A stretch of 64,000 bases of DNA from Marinococcus luteus_A (GTDB lineage Bacteria; Bacillota; Bacilli; Bacillales; Marinococcaceae), in the NCBI RefSeq assembly GCF_034497705.1, contig NZ_JAXRUV010000007.1, forward strand, positions 1 through 64,000, read 5' to 3'. A program made the position numbers and the translations under genes. Shown in pieces: positions 43,986 to 52,082 of the stretch. Position 1 is the stretch's first letter. Each line of letters opens with the position of its first letter. The notes under the pieces were generated by a model, which was not told where the DNA came from, made no database searches, and worked only from the letters and a program-made list of their open reading frames with translations.

Positions 43986-45570
43986 CACTATATTAGCGAT
44001 TTTATACCTGGCGGCTTGGGCATTCTACACTGTGCGCTTTACGAAACGAAGCACACACATGCTTCAGCAGAATTCTTACAAGAATGAACGCTTCTGGGGC
44101 TGGATTAAAAGTCACGCTTCGAGGGCGTTCCCAATCCGGAATACGATCGGCCTTGCAGCTGTTGTGCCGTTTCTTTTCGGAGCAGAAGCACTAGGTCTGA
44201 TTATTGGTTTTCTTTACTTCTTGTTTATGGCTCTGACGATGCCGCAGTTGAAGGAGAAGAAGGCGCTGGTAGTCACGGCGCGGGTGAAACGGCTGTTTAT
44301 CACGATCGGTATTCTCTTTGCACTGTTTACTGCAGCAGGGCTTCTGCTCGGTAACACGGCTTTATTTTATACGTATGGATGGCTCGTATTTTTGACAGTC
44401 ATTGCGACGATTCTTACGTATTTTATTACCATGGGCGCGAACTATATTAACTATCCAATGGAGCGGAAAATTAACCAGCATTACGTCAATGATGCAGAAC
44501 GAATTATTAAATCGATGCCGGACCTTGAAGTTATAGGCATCACAGGGAGTTACGGGAAAACAAGCACGAAGCATATGCTTGAAACCGTACTTTCCTCTGA
44601 ATTTAATACGCTCATGACACCGGAAAGCTACAATACACCGATGGGTGTGACGAAAACGATCCGGACAATGCTGAGGCCTTACCATGAAATCTTTATTGCT
44701 GAGATGGGTGCGAAAAGACCGGGAGACATTGAAGAAATCTGTGACATTGTGCACCAACGGTACGGCGTTTTAACTGCGGTAGGCGAACAGCACCTCGAAA
44801 CATTCAAAACGCTTGATAATATTAAAAAAACCAAATTTGAAATTGTCGAAACGCTGCCGCAGGAGGGTACTGCTTTTGTGAACAAAGACGATGAAAATAT
44901 TATGAGCTACGAGCAGCAGAACCAATGCCGGACGATTTACTACGGCATCGATGCTGAGGATCTGCACTACCGGGCTAAAAATATTGGATACTCTTCCAAA
45001 GGGACGTCATTTACCGTGGTGAAATATGACGGCACTACTGCAGAGATTCAGACCAAGCTGCTCGGACGCCATAATATTTATAATATTTTAGCTGCCGTGG
45101 CTATCGGTTCCGAAAAAGGCATCTCGTTTGAAAAAATAGCGAGAGCACTGCGGAAAGCACAGCCGGTGGAACACCGTCTGGAGCTGAAAAAAACGAACGG
45201 AAACATTACGATTGTTGATGACAGCTTTAATTCCAATCCGGTTGGCTCTAAGATGGCTATGGAAGTATTGAGTCATATGCCGGAATACAAAATTGCCATT
45301 ACGCCAGGAATGGTTGAGCTTGGGGAAAAAGAATACGAATTAAATAAAGCGCTCGGTACTTATATGGCAGATGCGTGTGATTTCATTATTCTGGTCGGGA
45401 AGAAACAGACTGTACCGCTTCAGGACGGATTAAAAGAAAAAAATTATCCGGAAGAGCAGCTGTACGTTGCCTCAGATCTTCAGGACGCTTTGGCGAAAAT
45501 GAACGAAATTGCCACCCGGCCATCTGTGGTACTGCTTGAAAATGACCTTCCGGATTCATTCAACGAGTAA
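43978..45570 (+). CDS. membrane-anchored MurF-like Mur ligase
   Basis: 530 residues. The first about 165 residues hold four to five hydrophobic helices in place of the MurF substrate-binding domain. Then comes a Mur ligase core: P-loop GITGSYGKTSTKHM (about 188), AEMGAKRPGDIEEI, LLGRHNIYNILAAVAIG and C-terminal VEHRLEL and IVDDSFNSNP. MurF adds D-Ala-D-Ala to UDP-MurNAc-tripeptide; this protein likely does related chemistry at the membrane. Ddl-like gene follows 21 bases on. ATG overlaps the hydrolase gene by 8 bases, with AGGAGG upstream. Confidence 0.82.
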   Translation: MINTILAILYLAAWAFYTVRFTKRSTHMLQQNSYKNERFWGWIKSHASRAFPIRNTIGLAAVVPFLFGAEALGLIIGFLYFLFMALTMPQLKEKKALVVTARVKRLFITIGILFALFTAAGLLLGNTALFYTYGWLVFLTVIATILTYFITMGANYINYPMERKINQHYVNDAERIIKSMPDLEVIGITGSYGKTSTKHMLETVLSSEFNTLMTPESYNTPMGVTKTIRTMLRPYHEIFIAEMGAKRPGDIEEICDIVHQRYGVLTAVGEQHLETFKTLDNIKKTKFEIVETLPQEGTAFVNKDDENIMSYEQQNQCRTIYYGIDAEDLHYRAKNIGYSSKGTSFTVVKYDGTTAEIQTKLLGRHNIYNILAAVAIGSEKGISFEKIARALRKAQPVEHRLELKKTNGNITIVDDSFNSNPVGSKMAMEVLSHMPEYKIAITPGMVELGEKEYELNKALGTYMADACDFIILVGKKQTVPLQDGLKEKNYPEEQLYVASDLQDALAKMNEIATRPSVVLLENDLPDSFNE

Positions 45571-45591
45571 AGACATAGGGAGTGGAATAAT

Positions 45592-46803
45592 ATGAAAACG
45601 AGAATAGGAGTATTTTTCGGCGGCATCTCTGTGGAACACGAGGTTTCTGTCATTTCAGCTGTACAGGCTATGGAATCCATGGATGAAGACCGGTACGAAA
45701 TTGTTCCGATTTATATCAGTAAAGAACGCAAATGGTATACAGGCGATATTTTAAGGGACATTGAAGCCTACAAAGACATGTCGAAATTACTGAACGAGGC
45801 TCAGCAGGTGCTTATTACGTATGGAGAAGAAGACAACGTTGTCCTTCAGAAAAAGCCTGCACCTAAATTTGGTAAAAAAGAAGTGGCGGCCATTGATGTT
45901 GCTTTTCCAATTGTTCACGGGACATTCGGCGAAGACGGGGCGCTTCAGGGACTGTTTGAGCTTTACGGCCTGCCTTACGTTGGCTGCGATGTAGCCTCTT
46001 CGGCCATAGGCATGGATAAGGTGATGATGAAACAGATTTTGAGAGACTCCCGTCTGCCGGTACTAAATGATGTCTGGTTCTACAGCAACCACTGGGCAGA
46101 GGATACTGAAAGTGTCCTTGCTATGATTGAAGAAAGTGTTCCTTATCCGGTAATTGTAAAGCCGGCTAACCTTGGTTCAAGCGTCGGTATCGGGACAGCA
46201 AAAAACCGGGAGGAACTGGAGCAGGCGGTGGAAGAAGCCACTGAATTCGCAGGAAAAATTCTGGTGGAGAAAATGCTCGAAGGCATGACAGAGGTGAACT
46301 GCTCTGTTGTTGGCGACTACGAAGACGTAGAAGCATCGGTGATTGAAAAGGTGCTCAAAACAGATGAAATATTGAGTTATAAAGACAAATATCAGGGCGG
46401 CAAAAACGGTAGTTCGTCCAAGGGGATGGAAGCGACAGACCGGGAGATCCCGGCGCCCATTACAGAGGAAAAAGCAGGCGAAGTACGGGAGCTGGCTAAA
46501 GATACGTTCCAAATTCTCGGCTGCAGTGGGGTCTCCCGAATCGATTTCCTGATTGAGGACAGCACCGAAACAGTATTTGTGAATGAAATCAATACGATTC
46601 CGGGCTCACTTTCCTTCTATTTGTGGGATCCGGCTGGGAAAAGCTACAGCGAATTGATTCATCAGTTGATTCAACTGGCATTAAAACGGAAACGAGAAAG
46701 AGAAAGACTGACGTTTTCGATCGATTCCAACCTGTTTTCTCTTCAAAGCGGCCAGGGAAGTAAAGGCGGCACAAAAACAGGCTCTGTATCCAATCGCCAA
46801 TAA
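45592..46803 (+). CDS. ddl: D-alanine--D-alanine ligase family protein (ATP-grasp)
   Basis: 403 residues. FFGGISVEHEVSVIS at the N-terminus, FPIVHGTFGEDGALQGLFEL, KPANLGSSVGIG and FVNEINTIPGS are Ddl blocks. SYKDKYQGG in the omega loop keeps Tyr, as in D-Ala-D-Ala rather than D-Ala-D-lactate ligases, although the second residue chemistry cannot be proven. A Ser/Gly/Lys tail of about 30 residues follows the fold. It may feed dipeptide to the MurF-like neighbour. Confidence 0.88.
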   Translation: MKTRIGVFFGGISVEHEVSVISAVQAMESMDEDRYEIVPIYISKERKWYTGDILRDIEAYKDMSKLLNEAQQVLITYGEEDNVVLQKKPAPKFGKKEVAAIDVAFPIVHGTFGEDGALQGLFELYGLPYVGCDVASSAIGMDKVMMKQILRDSRLPVLNDVWFYSNHWAEDTESVLAMIEESVPYPVIVKPANLGSSVGIGTAKNREELEQAVEEATEFAGKILVEKMLEGMTEVNCSVVGDYEDVEASVIEKVLKTDEILSYKDKYQGGKNGSSSKGMEATDREIPAPITEEKAGEVRELAKDTFQILGCSGVSRIDFLIEDSTETVFVNEINTIPGSLSFYLWDPAGKSYSELIHQLIQLALKRKRERERLTFSIDSNLFSLQSGQGSKGGTKTGSVSNRQ

Positions 46804-46809
46804 TTGTTC

Positions 46810-46841
46810 AGCCGGCCTGATGACACAGGCCGGCTTTTTAT
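46810..46841 (+). terminator. terminator of the hydrolase-MurF-like-Ddl operon
   Basis: AGCCGGCCTG / CAGGCCGGCT followed by TTTTTAT. Confidence 0.9.
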
Positions 46842-46896
46842 ATGCTGACAAAACAAAATAGAAAAATATCAAACTTTTTCGAATATAGTAATTTGG

Positions 46897-46925
46897 TTGC
46901 AAGAGAGAAAAAAATGCTTTAGAAT
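46897..46925 (+). promoter_or_regulatory. SigA-type promoter of the tRNA array
   Basis: TTGCAA and TAGAAT with a 17-base spacer, 42 bases before tRNA-Glu. Confidence 0.65.
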
Positions 46926-46966
46926 ACTTTATTGTAGCAATGAAAGAAAACTTTAATTCAGCTTAC

Positions 46967-47041
46967 GGCCCGTTGGTCAAGTGGTTAAGACACCGCCCTT
47001 TCACGGCGGTAACACGGGTTCGAATCCCGTACGGGTCACCA
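46967..47041 (+). tRNA. tRNA-Glu (TTC)
   Basis: Cloverleaf with acceptor GGCCCGT/ACGGGTC, anticodon loop CTTTCAC (TTC) and encoded CCA. Confidence 0.95.
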
Positions 47042-47088
47042 TACATAAAGCTGTTTTTGCCGCAAGGCATGTAGTGAGTTTTCCACAC

Positions 47089-47164
<76 letters not shown>

Positions 47165-47167
47165 CGT

Positions 47168-47252
47168 GGAGGGGTAGCGAAGTTGGCCAAACGCGGCGGA
47201 CTGTAAATCCGCTCCTTCGGGTTCGGCGGTTCGAATCCGTCCCCCTCCACCA
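47168..47252 (+). tRNA. tRNA-Tyr (GTA)
   Basis: 85 bases with a long variable arm, acceptor GGAGGGG/CCCCTCC, anticodon loop CTGTAAA (GTA), CCA encoded. Confidence 0.95.
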
Positions 47253-47259
47253 TTAATCC

Positions 47260-47335
47260 GAGCCATTAGCTCAGTTGGTAGAGCATCTGACTTTTAATCA
47301 GAGGGTCGGAGGTTCGAATCCTCCATGGCTCACCA
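47260..47335 (+). tRNA. tRNA-Lys (TTT)
   Basis: Acceptor GAGCCAT/ATGGCTC, anticodon loop CTTTTAA (TTT), CCA encoded. Confidence 0.95.
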
Positions 47336-47359
47336 TTGTAATTATCCAAGCTTTGAACT

Positions 47360-47434
47360 GCGGAAGTAGTTCAGTGGTAGAACACCACCTTGCCAAGGTG
47401 GGGGTCGCGGGTTCGAATCCCGTCTTCCGCTCCA
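47360..47434 (+). tRNA. tRNA-Gly (GCC)
   Basis: Acceptor GCGGAAG/CTTCCGC, anticodon loop TTGCCAA (GCC), CCA encoded. Confidence 0.95.
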
Positions 47435-47495
47435 TTATTTGACGAGCAGGATAAGCAGTGATAGTATGAAAAGTATTGATTTGTATATAGATTGT

Positions 47496-47569
47496 GCGGG
47501 TGTAGTTTAGTGGTAAAACCTCAGCCTTCCAAGCTGATGTCGTGGGTTCGATTCCCATCACCCGCTCCA
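47496..47569 (+). tRNA. tRNA-Gly (TCC)
   Basis: Acceptor GCGGGTG/CACCCGC, anticodon loop CTTCCAA (TCC), CCA encoded. Confidence 0.95.
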
Positions 47570-47594
47570 TTTTTGTTAGATCAAATATGCTCAG

Positions 47595-47670
47595 GGGGCC
47601 TTAGCTCAGCTGGGAGAGCGCCTGCCTTGCACGCAGGAGGTCAGCGGTTCGATCCCGCTAGGCTCCACCA
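47595..47670 (+). tRNA. tRNA-Ala (TGC)
   Basis: Acceptor GGGGCCT/AGGCTCC, anticodon loop CTTGCAC (TGC), CCA encoded. Last gene of the array. Confidence 0.95.
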
Positions 47671-47686
47671 AACAACATGAACGCGT

Positions 47687-47710
47687 TCAGCCTGAAGGGC
47701 TGATTTTTTT
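47687..47710 (+). terminator. tRNA array terminator
   Basis: TCAGCC / GGCTGA followed by seven T residues. Confidence 0.85.
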
Positions 47711-47784
47711 ATGTCAATTTTAAGGCTTTTAACCCTCCGGGGATGAATGTCTGAAGGAATCATGGTAGAATACGCGGGCATAGA

Positions 47785-47823
47785 AGAACTCTTATGCATT
47801 TACGAGGAGTGCATAAGAGTTCT
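47785..47823. repeat. perfect 14-bp inverted repeat
   Basis: AGAACTCTTATGCA (47785-47798) and TGCATAAGAGTTCT (47810-47823) with an 11-base loop. It spans the last codons and stop of the Spo0E-like gene. No T-run follows on either strand, so it may protect the mRNA end or act as a weak terminator. Confidence 0.7.
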
Positions 47824-47979
47824 ACGGGATATAAGCTCATATTTATTTAAAAGAACATCAAGTTCCTTACTTAAAGCCAGGACATCATCCGAAATCAGGG
47901 AAGCCGTATGATCGGAAGTCAGTTGATGGAGTCTGTCTCTTGTTTGTTCTATCTCCTGCCGTAAATATTGTTGAGACAA
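47800..47979 (-). CDS. Spo0E-family aspartyl-phosphate phosphatase
   Basis: 59 residues from TTG 47979, chosen because AGGAGGTGA lies just upstream; a longer frame from ATG 48024 has no ribosome site. Two helices with ALSKELDVLLNKYE carry the S-x-E-L-D signature of Spo0E-like phosphatases, which remove phosphate from Spo0A~P and delay sporulation. The precise target is inferred from family. Confidence 0.8.
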   Translation of the reverse strand: MSQQYLRQEIEQTRDRLHQLTSDHTASLISDDVLALSKELDVLLNKYELISRRTLMHSS

Positions 47980-48201
47980 ACGTTCTTCACCTCCTATTTG
48001 GTTCGTGTTTACATTATTACCCATTTTAACTCATTTTCAAAGGTATTTATGCCATATTTTCCAAAATGTGACTATGGTTCTAGAGGGTGCATAAATAGTA
48101 ATATGGATAAAGATGGGGGATGAAAACCGTGTTACAATTGGGTGAATTGAAAAAATTACCATAGTAGAGATGGGTTAAGCAGCCGAAGGCTGTTGAATAA
48201 A

Positions 48202-48227
48202 TGAAACGGATAGACTTATTGAACGTA
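48202..48227 (+). promoter_or_regulatory. SigW autoregulatory promoter
   Basis: TGAAAC and CGTA separated by exactly 16 bases, the SigW consensus, about 30 bases before the sigW start. Confidence 0.88.
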
Positions 48228-48257
48228 TGTATAGTCCCACGAGGTGGAGGTCGCCAA

Positions 48258-48824
48258 ATGGATGCAACAGTGAAACGGCTAGTGAAAGAAGTGAAAAAAG
48301 ACGGGGATCAGGACGCTTTCCGAGAATTGGTTGATTTGTACAAGGACAAGGTATATCAAATCGCCTACCGGATGGTGGGCAATGCCTATGAAGCTCAGGA
48401 TATGGCCCAGGAAGCGTTTTTGAGAGCATATGCCAATATTGAGAGCTATGATGAAAAAAGAAAATTCTCCACCTGGCTTTTCCGTATTACGACAAACCTT
48501 TGTATCGATCGTCTCCGTAAGAAAAAGCCGGATTATTCCCTGGACGCAGAAATACCCGGGGCGGAAGGACTTGATGGGTATTCGCAGCTTTCTTCGCCGG
48601 ACAAGCTGCCGGATGAACAGGTCGTGACAATGGAAATGCAGGAATGGGTGCAGGAAGGAATATTGAAGCTGCCGCCGAAATACCGGACAGCTATCGTCCT
48701 TCGCTACATTGAAGATCTTTCCATTCAGGAAATCAGTGACATACTGGATCTTCCCGAAAATACGGTGAAAACGCACGTGCACAGGGGGCGCGAAGCTTTA
48801 AGAAAATATTTGGGAAACACGTGA
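48258..48824 (+). CDS. sigW: ECF RNA polymerase sigma factor SigW
   Basis: 188 residues. Region 2 contains AYRMVGNAYEAQDMAQEAFL and FSTWLFRITTNLCIDRLRKK; region 4 ends PPKYRTAIVLRYIEDLSIQEI and LPENTVKTHVHRGREALR. It directs genes against envelope stress and antimicrobials. ATG 48258 has GGAGG at 7 bases. It is followed by its anti-sigma gene and preceded by its own promoter type. Confidence 0.96.
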   Translation: MDATVKRLVKEVKKDGDQDAFRELVDLYKDKVYQIAYRMVGNAYEAQDMAQEAFLRAYANIESYDEKRKFSTWLFRITTNLCIDRLRKKKPDYSLDAEIPGAEGLDGYSQLSSPDKLPDEQVVTMEMQEWVQEGILKLPPKYRTAIVLRYIEDLSIQEISDILDLPENTVKTHVHRGREALRKYLGNT

Positions 48825-48840
48825 ATGAGGGGGTGGGACC

Positions 48841-49479
48841 ATGGCTTTAAACGAGCGGGAGGAAGAGTATATCCAGCGCTACATTGACGGCGATATGGAT
48901 GAACGTGAAAAAGAAAATTTCCATACGTACATCAAAGAAAATCCGGAATGCGCGCACCGTCTCCAGGAATTGAAGCGAACAGTGACAATAGTTCAGGGAG
49001 CTTCGCACGTTTGGGCTCCGGAGACTTTTACTGACAGCATCATGAAAGAGCTGCCTAAGAAAAGAAAACGGACAGCCTGGAAATCATGGTCCAGGCAGCA
49101 TCCTGTACTAGTTGCAGTTTCCATGTTTATTGTACTGATGGCTTCAAGTGTGCTGTTTGCCTGGAATGATCAGGCGGGAGCTGAAATGACAGTCACTGGC
49201 GACCGGGAGAACGTAAATATTGATTATGACAACAATGCAGTAATCATACCGGAGGATGAAACAGTGCAGGGGGATTTAACCGTTCGAAACGGAGAAGTTG
49301 ATGTACATGGGAACGTAAACGGAGACCTTACGGTGATCAACGGGGAGCCGTACATGGCCTCGGCGGGCAGCGTTTCCGGCAATATTGAGGAGGTGGACCA
49401 GGTGCTTGAGTGGATCTGGTACCATACGAAACGAATAAGTCAGGAAGCCTGGCATATGGATGATGAAGAAGCGGCATAA
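48841..49479 (+). CDS. rsiW: anti-sigma-W factor RsiW
   Basis: 212 residues: N-terminal anti-sigma domain, a membrane helix (about 88-108) and an extracellular beta-repeat region (DLTVRNGEVDVHGNVNGDLT). It should hold SigW inactive until cleaved by regulated proteolysis. B. subtilis RsiW binds zinc with H30, C34 and C37; ungapped alignment by eye puts Y30, N34 and C37 here, so the zinc site is lost. GAGGGGGTGG precedes the ATG. Confidence 0.9.
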   Translation: MALNEREEEYIQRYIDGDMDEREKENFHTYIKENPECAHRLQELKRTVTIVQGASHVWAPETFTDSIMKELPKKRKRTAWKSWSRQHPVLVAVSMFIVLMASSVLFAWNDQAGAEMTVTGDRENVNIDYDNNAVIIPEDETVQGDLTVRNGEVDVHGNVNGDLTVINGEPYMASAGSVSGNIEEVDQVLEWIWYHTKRISQEAWHMDDEEAA

Positions 49480-49492
49480 TACAGGCGTTTAT

Positions 49493-49530
49493 AAACAGCA
49501 GCAGGCTTTCGGCAGAGCGTGCTGCTGTTT
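49493..49530 (+). terminator. sigW-rsiW terminator
   Basis: AACAGCAGCA / TGCTGCTGTTT hairpin with a weak T tract. Confidence 0.55.
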
Positions 49531-49665
49531 GCATATTATTCTGGTGACAAACTGTATAATAAAATTTGCCGAAAATCCGAATAAAGCACGCAGAGAATAG
49601 AAGTGATTGTGATATAATATAACCGTTACTTTGCTGACGCGATAGAATCAATTGGAGGAAGTGCC

Positions 49666-50484
49666 ATGTTTGCTGGACAAGATTTCGATTTACTTAACAT
49701 CATAAGAATTGTCGTAGACATATCGCTGGTGGCGTATGTCATTTACAAAGCGATCACGATTATCCGGGGCACTCGGGCCGTCCAGCTGGTAAAAGGCATT
49801 GCTGTTATTTTAGCTGTTTGGTTTATAAGCAGTTTTTTTGGTCTGCGGACGCTTCAATGGATTATGGGGAACTCGGTTACATACGGACTGCTTGCAATTA
49901 TTATCATATTTCAGCCGGAACTCCGGCGTGCCCTTGAACAGCTTGGCAGGGGAAGGCTCTTCGGAAGAGCTTCTTATGTAGAAGAGGACGAAACGTTAAA
50001 AACTATTGATGCCATTATGAAATCAACAAAGTATATGGCGAAAAGGCGCATCGGGGCGCTGATTTCCATCGAACGCGAAACAGGAATGAATGATTATATT
50101 GAAACCGGCATTTCCATGGATGCAAACATTACATCAGAGCTGCTGATTAATACTTTTATTCCGAATACTCCGCTTCATGACGGGGCGGTAGTGATGAGAG
50201 AGAATAAAATAGCTGCTGCTGCCTGTTACCTTCCTTTGTCAGAAAACCCTTTTATTTCAAAAGAGCTGGGCACAAGGCACCGCGCCGCTCTCGGTGTGAG
50301 TGAAGTAACGGACGCACTTACGCTGGCTGTTTCAGAAGAAACCGGTAGCATTTCTATTACTAAAAACGGAGACCTTCATCGTGATGTTGATGAAGAAACA
50401 CTCCGTAAAATGCTTGAAAAGGATTTGATGGCAGAAAACAATACATCGAGTATCTGGCAGTGGGGAGGGAAAAAGGATGGATAA
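49666..50484 (+). CDS. cdaA: diadenylate cyclase CdaA
   Basis: 272 residues: three N-terminal membrane helices, then a DAC domain. PLHDGAVVM (DGA motif) and GTRHRAALG (RHR motif) bind the two ATP molecules that are joined to c-di-AMP, the second messenger of potassium and wall homeostasis. First gene of cdaA-cdaR-glmM; overlaps cdaR by 8 bases. Confidence 0.96.
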   Translation: MFAGQDFDLLNIIRIVVDISLVAYVIYKAITIIRGTRAVQLVKGIAVILAVWFISSFFGLRTLQWIMGNSVTYGLLAIIIIFQPELRRALEQLGRGRLFGRASYVEEDETLKTIDAIMKSTKYMAKRRIGALISIERETGMNDYIETGISMDANITSELLINTFIPNTPLHDGAVVMRENKIAAAACYLPLSENPFISKELGTRHRAALGVSEVTDALTLAVSEETGSISITKNGDLHRDVDEETLRKMLEKDLMAENNTSSIWQWGGKKDG

Positions 50485-52039
50485 GCTTTTTGCAAACAAG
50501 TGGTTTGTCCGCTTTATCTCTCTTGCTTTTGCCGTTATGCTTTACTTAATCGTGAATATGGACCCTACAGTAAATAATGCCGGGGTGGGACCGGATGGGG
50601 AAGATCAAACATATACCATTGAAGATGTGAACATTAAACCAGAATACAATCAGGAAGAGTATGCTATTACAAATATGACAGAAAATGCGGATGTTACGCT
50701 GTCCGGTTCTCAGACAGCCATTATGCTTTTTCGTCTGTCCCGGTCGGATAGCTACGAATTGTACCTGGATCTTCAGGACTTGGGCGCAGGGACCCATAAC
50801 GTCCAGGTGAGCCACCGCGATTTCCCGACAGACCTTGAAGTGACTCCTTCGCCGGAATACGCGACGGTGACGCTTGAAGAAAGGGAAGAAACAACCTTTC
50901 CGCTTGAGACACAGATTTTAAATGAAGAGCAGAACGAAGAATTCTCTTTTGGGAACCCCACCGTCAGTCCGGAGGAAGTGACGGTAAGCGGGGCTGGGAC
51001 CGTTATTGAACAGATCGACCGCGTAGTCGCCCAGGTAGATGTTTCAGAAGCAGATGGGGACGTCAATGGAAATTTTCCAATAGTAGCGTTGGACGCGGAA
51101 GGCAATGAATTGGATGTAAATACAGAACCGCAGGAAGCATCAGTGGAGTTGTCTGCTGATGCTCCTTCAAAAGAGGTGCCGGTGAACGTAGAAAGAACAG
51201 GTAGTCTAAATACGGATGCAGCTATTAGTGAAGTTATCGCTTCTGATGAAGAAGTGACTATTTACGGCAGCGAGGAAGCTGTACAGAATACAGACAGCAT
51301 TAATGCAGCTCTCGATTTGAATGAAGTCGATGAAAGCGGCACATATGAATTAGATGTACAGCTTCCAGAAGGCATCCAGCGGACTAATCCAGAGGACTTG
51401 AGTGCTTCTGTGACAGTAGCGGGAGAGGAACAGGCTACGCTTGAAAATGTGCCTATTTCTATCGTGAATCTGCCTTCTGGGGCTTCAACCAGCTGGGTGG
51501 CTCCTTCATCAGGACAAATGGATGTGCAAATATATGGAGAGGCTGGGGCACTTGAAGGCGTTAGTGCGGAAGATATTACATTAGAGGCACTCTGGGGCGG
51601 CAGTGGCTCATCTAATGAAGAATCTTACACTCTTCCTGTTGAAGCGAGCGGCCCGGAAGGCATACAGGTTTCTCCGGCCAGAGATGATGTGGAAGTAAGC
51701 CTCCAACAGGAAGAAAACGACGAAGAAACGGAAGAAGAAACGGAAGAAGAAACAGAACCGGAAAGTGAAGCCCCGGACGAAGAGCAAGATGAAAATACTG
51801 GTGAGCCGGAAGAGTCTGGTCAAAATGACGGGGACGGCGGTTCTTCCGATCAGGACGAACCGACAGAAGACGCAGAAAATGGAAGCGGATCAAACGAACA
51901 GGATACAGAAACAAATCCGCAAACAGACACCGGGGATACAGAAGAAGACGGAGCCGGAGACACAGAAGAAACTCCTGCAGAAAATGAAGAGGAAGCTCCT
52001 GCAGAAGAAAATAATGAGACAGACGGAGAACAGCAGTAA
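50477..52039 (+). CDS. cdaR: CdaA regulator CdaR (YbbR domains) with long acidic tail
   Basis: 520 residues: one N-terminal membrane helix (about 10-27), YbbR-type beta domains to about residue 410, then roughly 105 residues almost only of Glu, Asp, Asn, Thr, Ser, Pro and Gly. The extracellular YbbR repeats modulate CdaA. The acidic tail is not part of the B. subtilis protein and may reflect salt adaptation or contact with the wall. ATG overlaps the cdaA end. Confidence 0.9.
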   Translation: MDKLFANKWFVRFISLAFAVMLYLIVNMDPTVNNAGVGPDGEDQTYTIEDVNIKPEYNQEEYAITNMTENADVTLSGSQTAIMLFRLSRSDSYELYLDLQDLGAGTHNVQVSHRDFPTDLEVTPSPEYATVTLEEREETTFPLETQILNEEQNEEFSFGNPTVSPEEVTVSGAGTVIEQIDRVVAQVDVSEADGDVNGNFPIVALDAEGNELDVNTEPQEASVELSADAPSKEVPVNVERTGSLNTDAAISEVIASDEEVTIYGSEEAVQNTDSINAALDLNEVDESGTYELDVQLPEGIQRTNPEDLSASVTVAGEEQATLENVPISIVNLPSGASTSWVAPSSGQMDVQIYGEAGALEGVSAEDITLEALWGGSGSSNEESYTLPVEASGPEGIQVSPARDDVEVSLQQEENDEETEEETEEETEPESEAPDEEQDENTGEPEESGQNDGDGGSSDQDEPTEDAENGSGSNEQDTETNPQTDTGDTEEDGAGDTEETPAENEEEAPAEENNETDGEQQ

Positions 52040-52082
52040 ACACTATCAGGGAATTGTGTAAGAATAAAGGAGAGATTTAACC

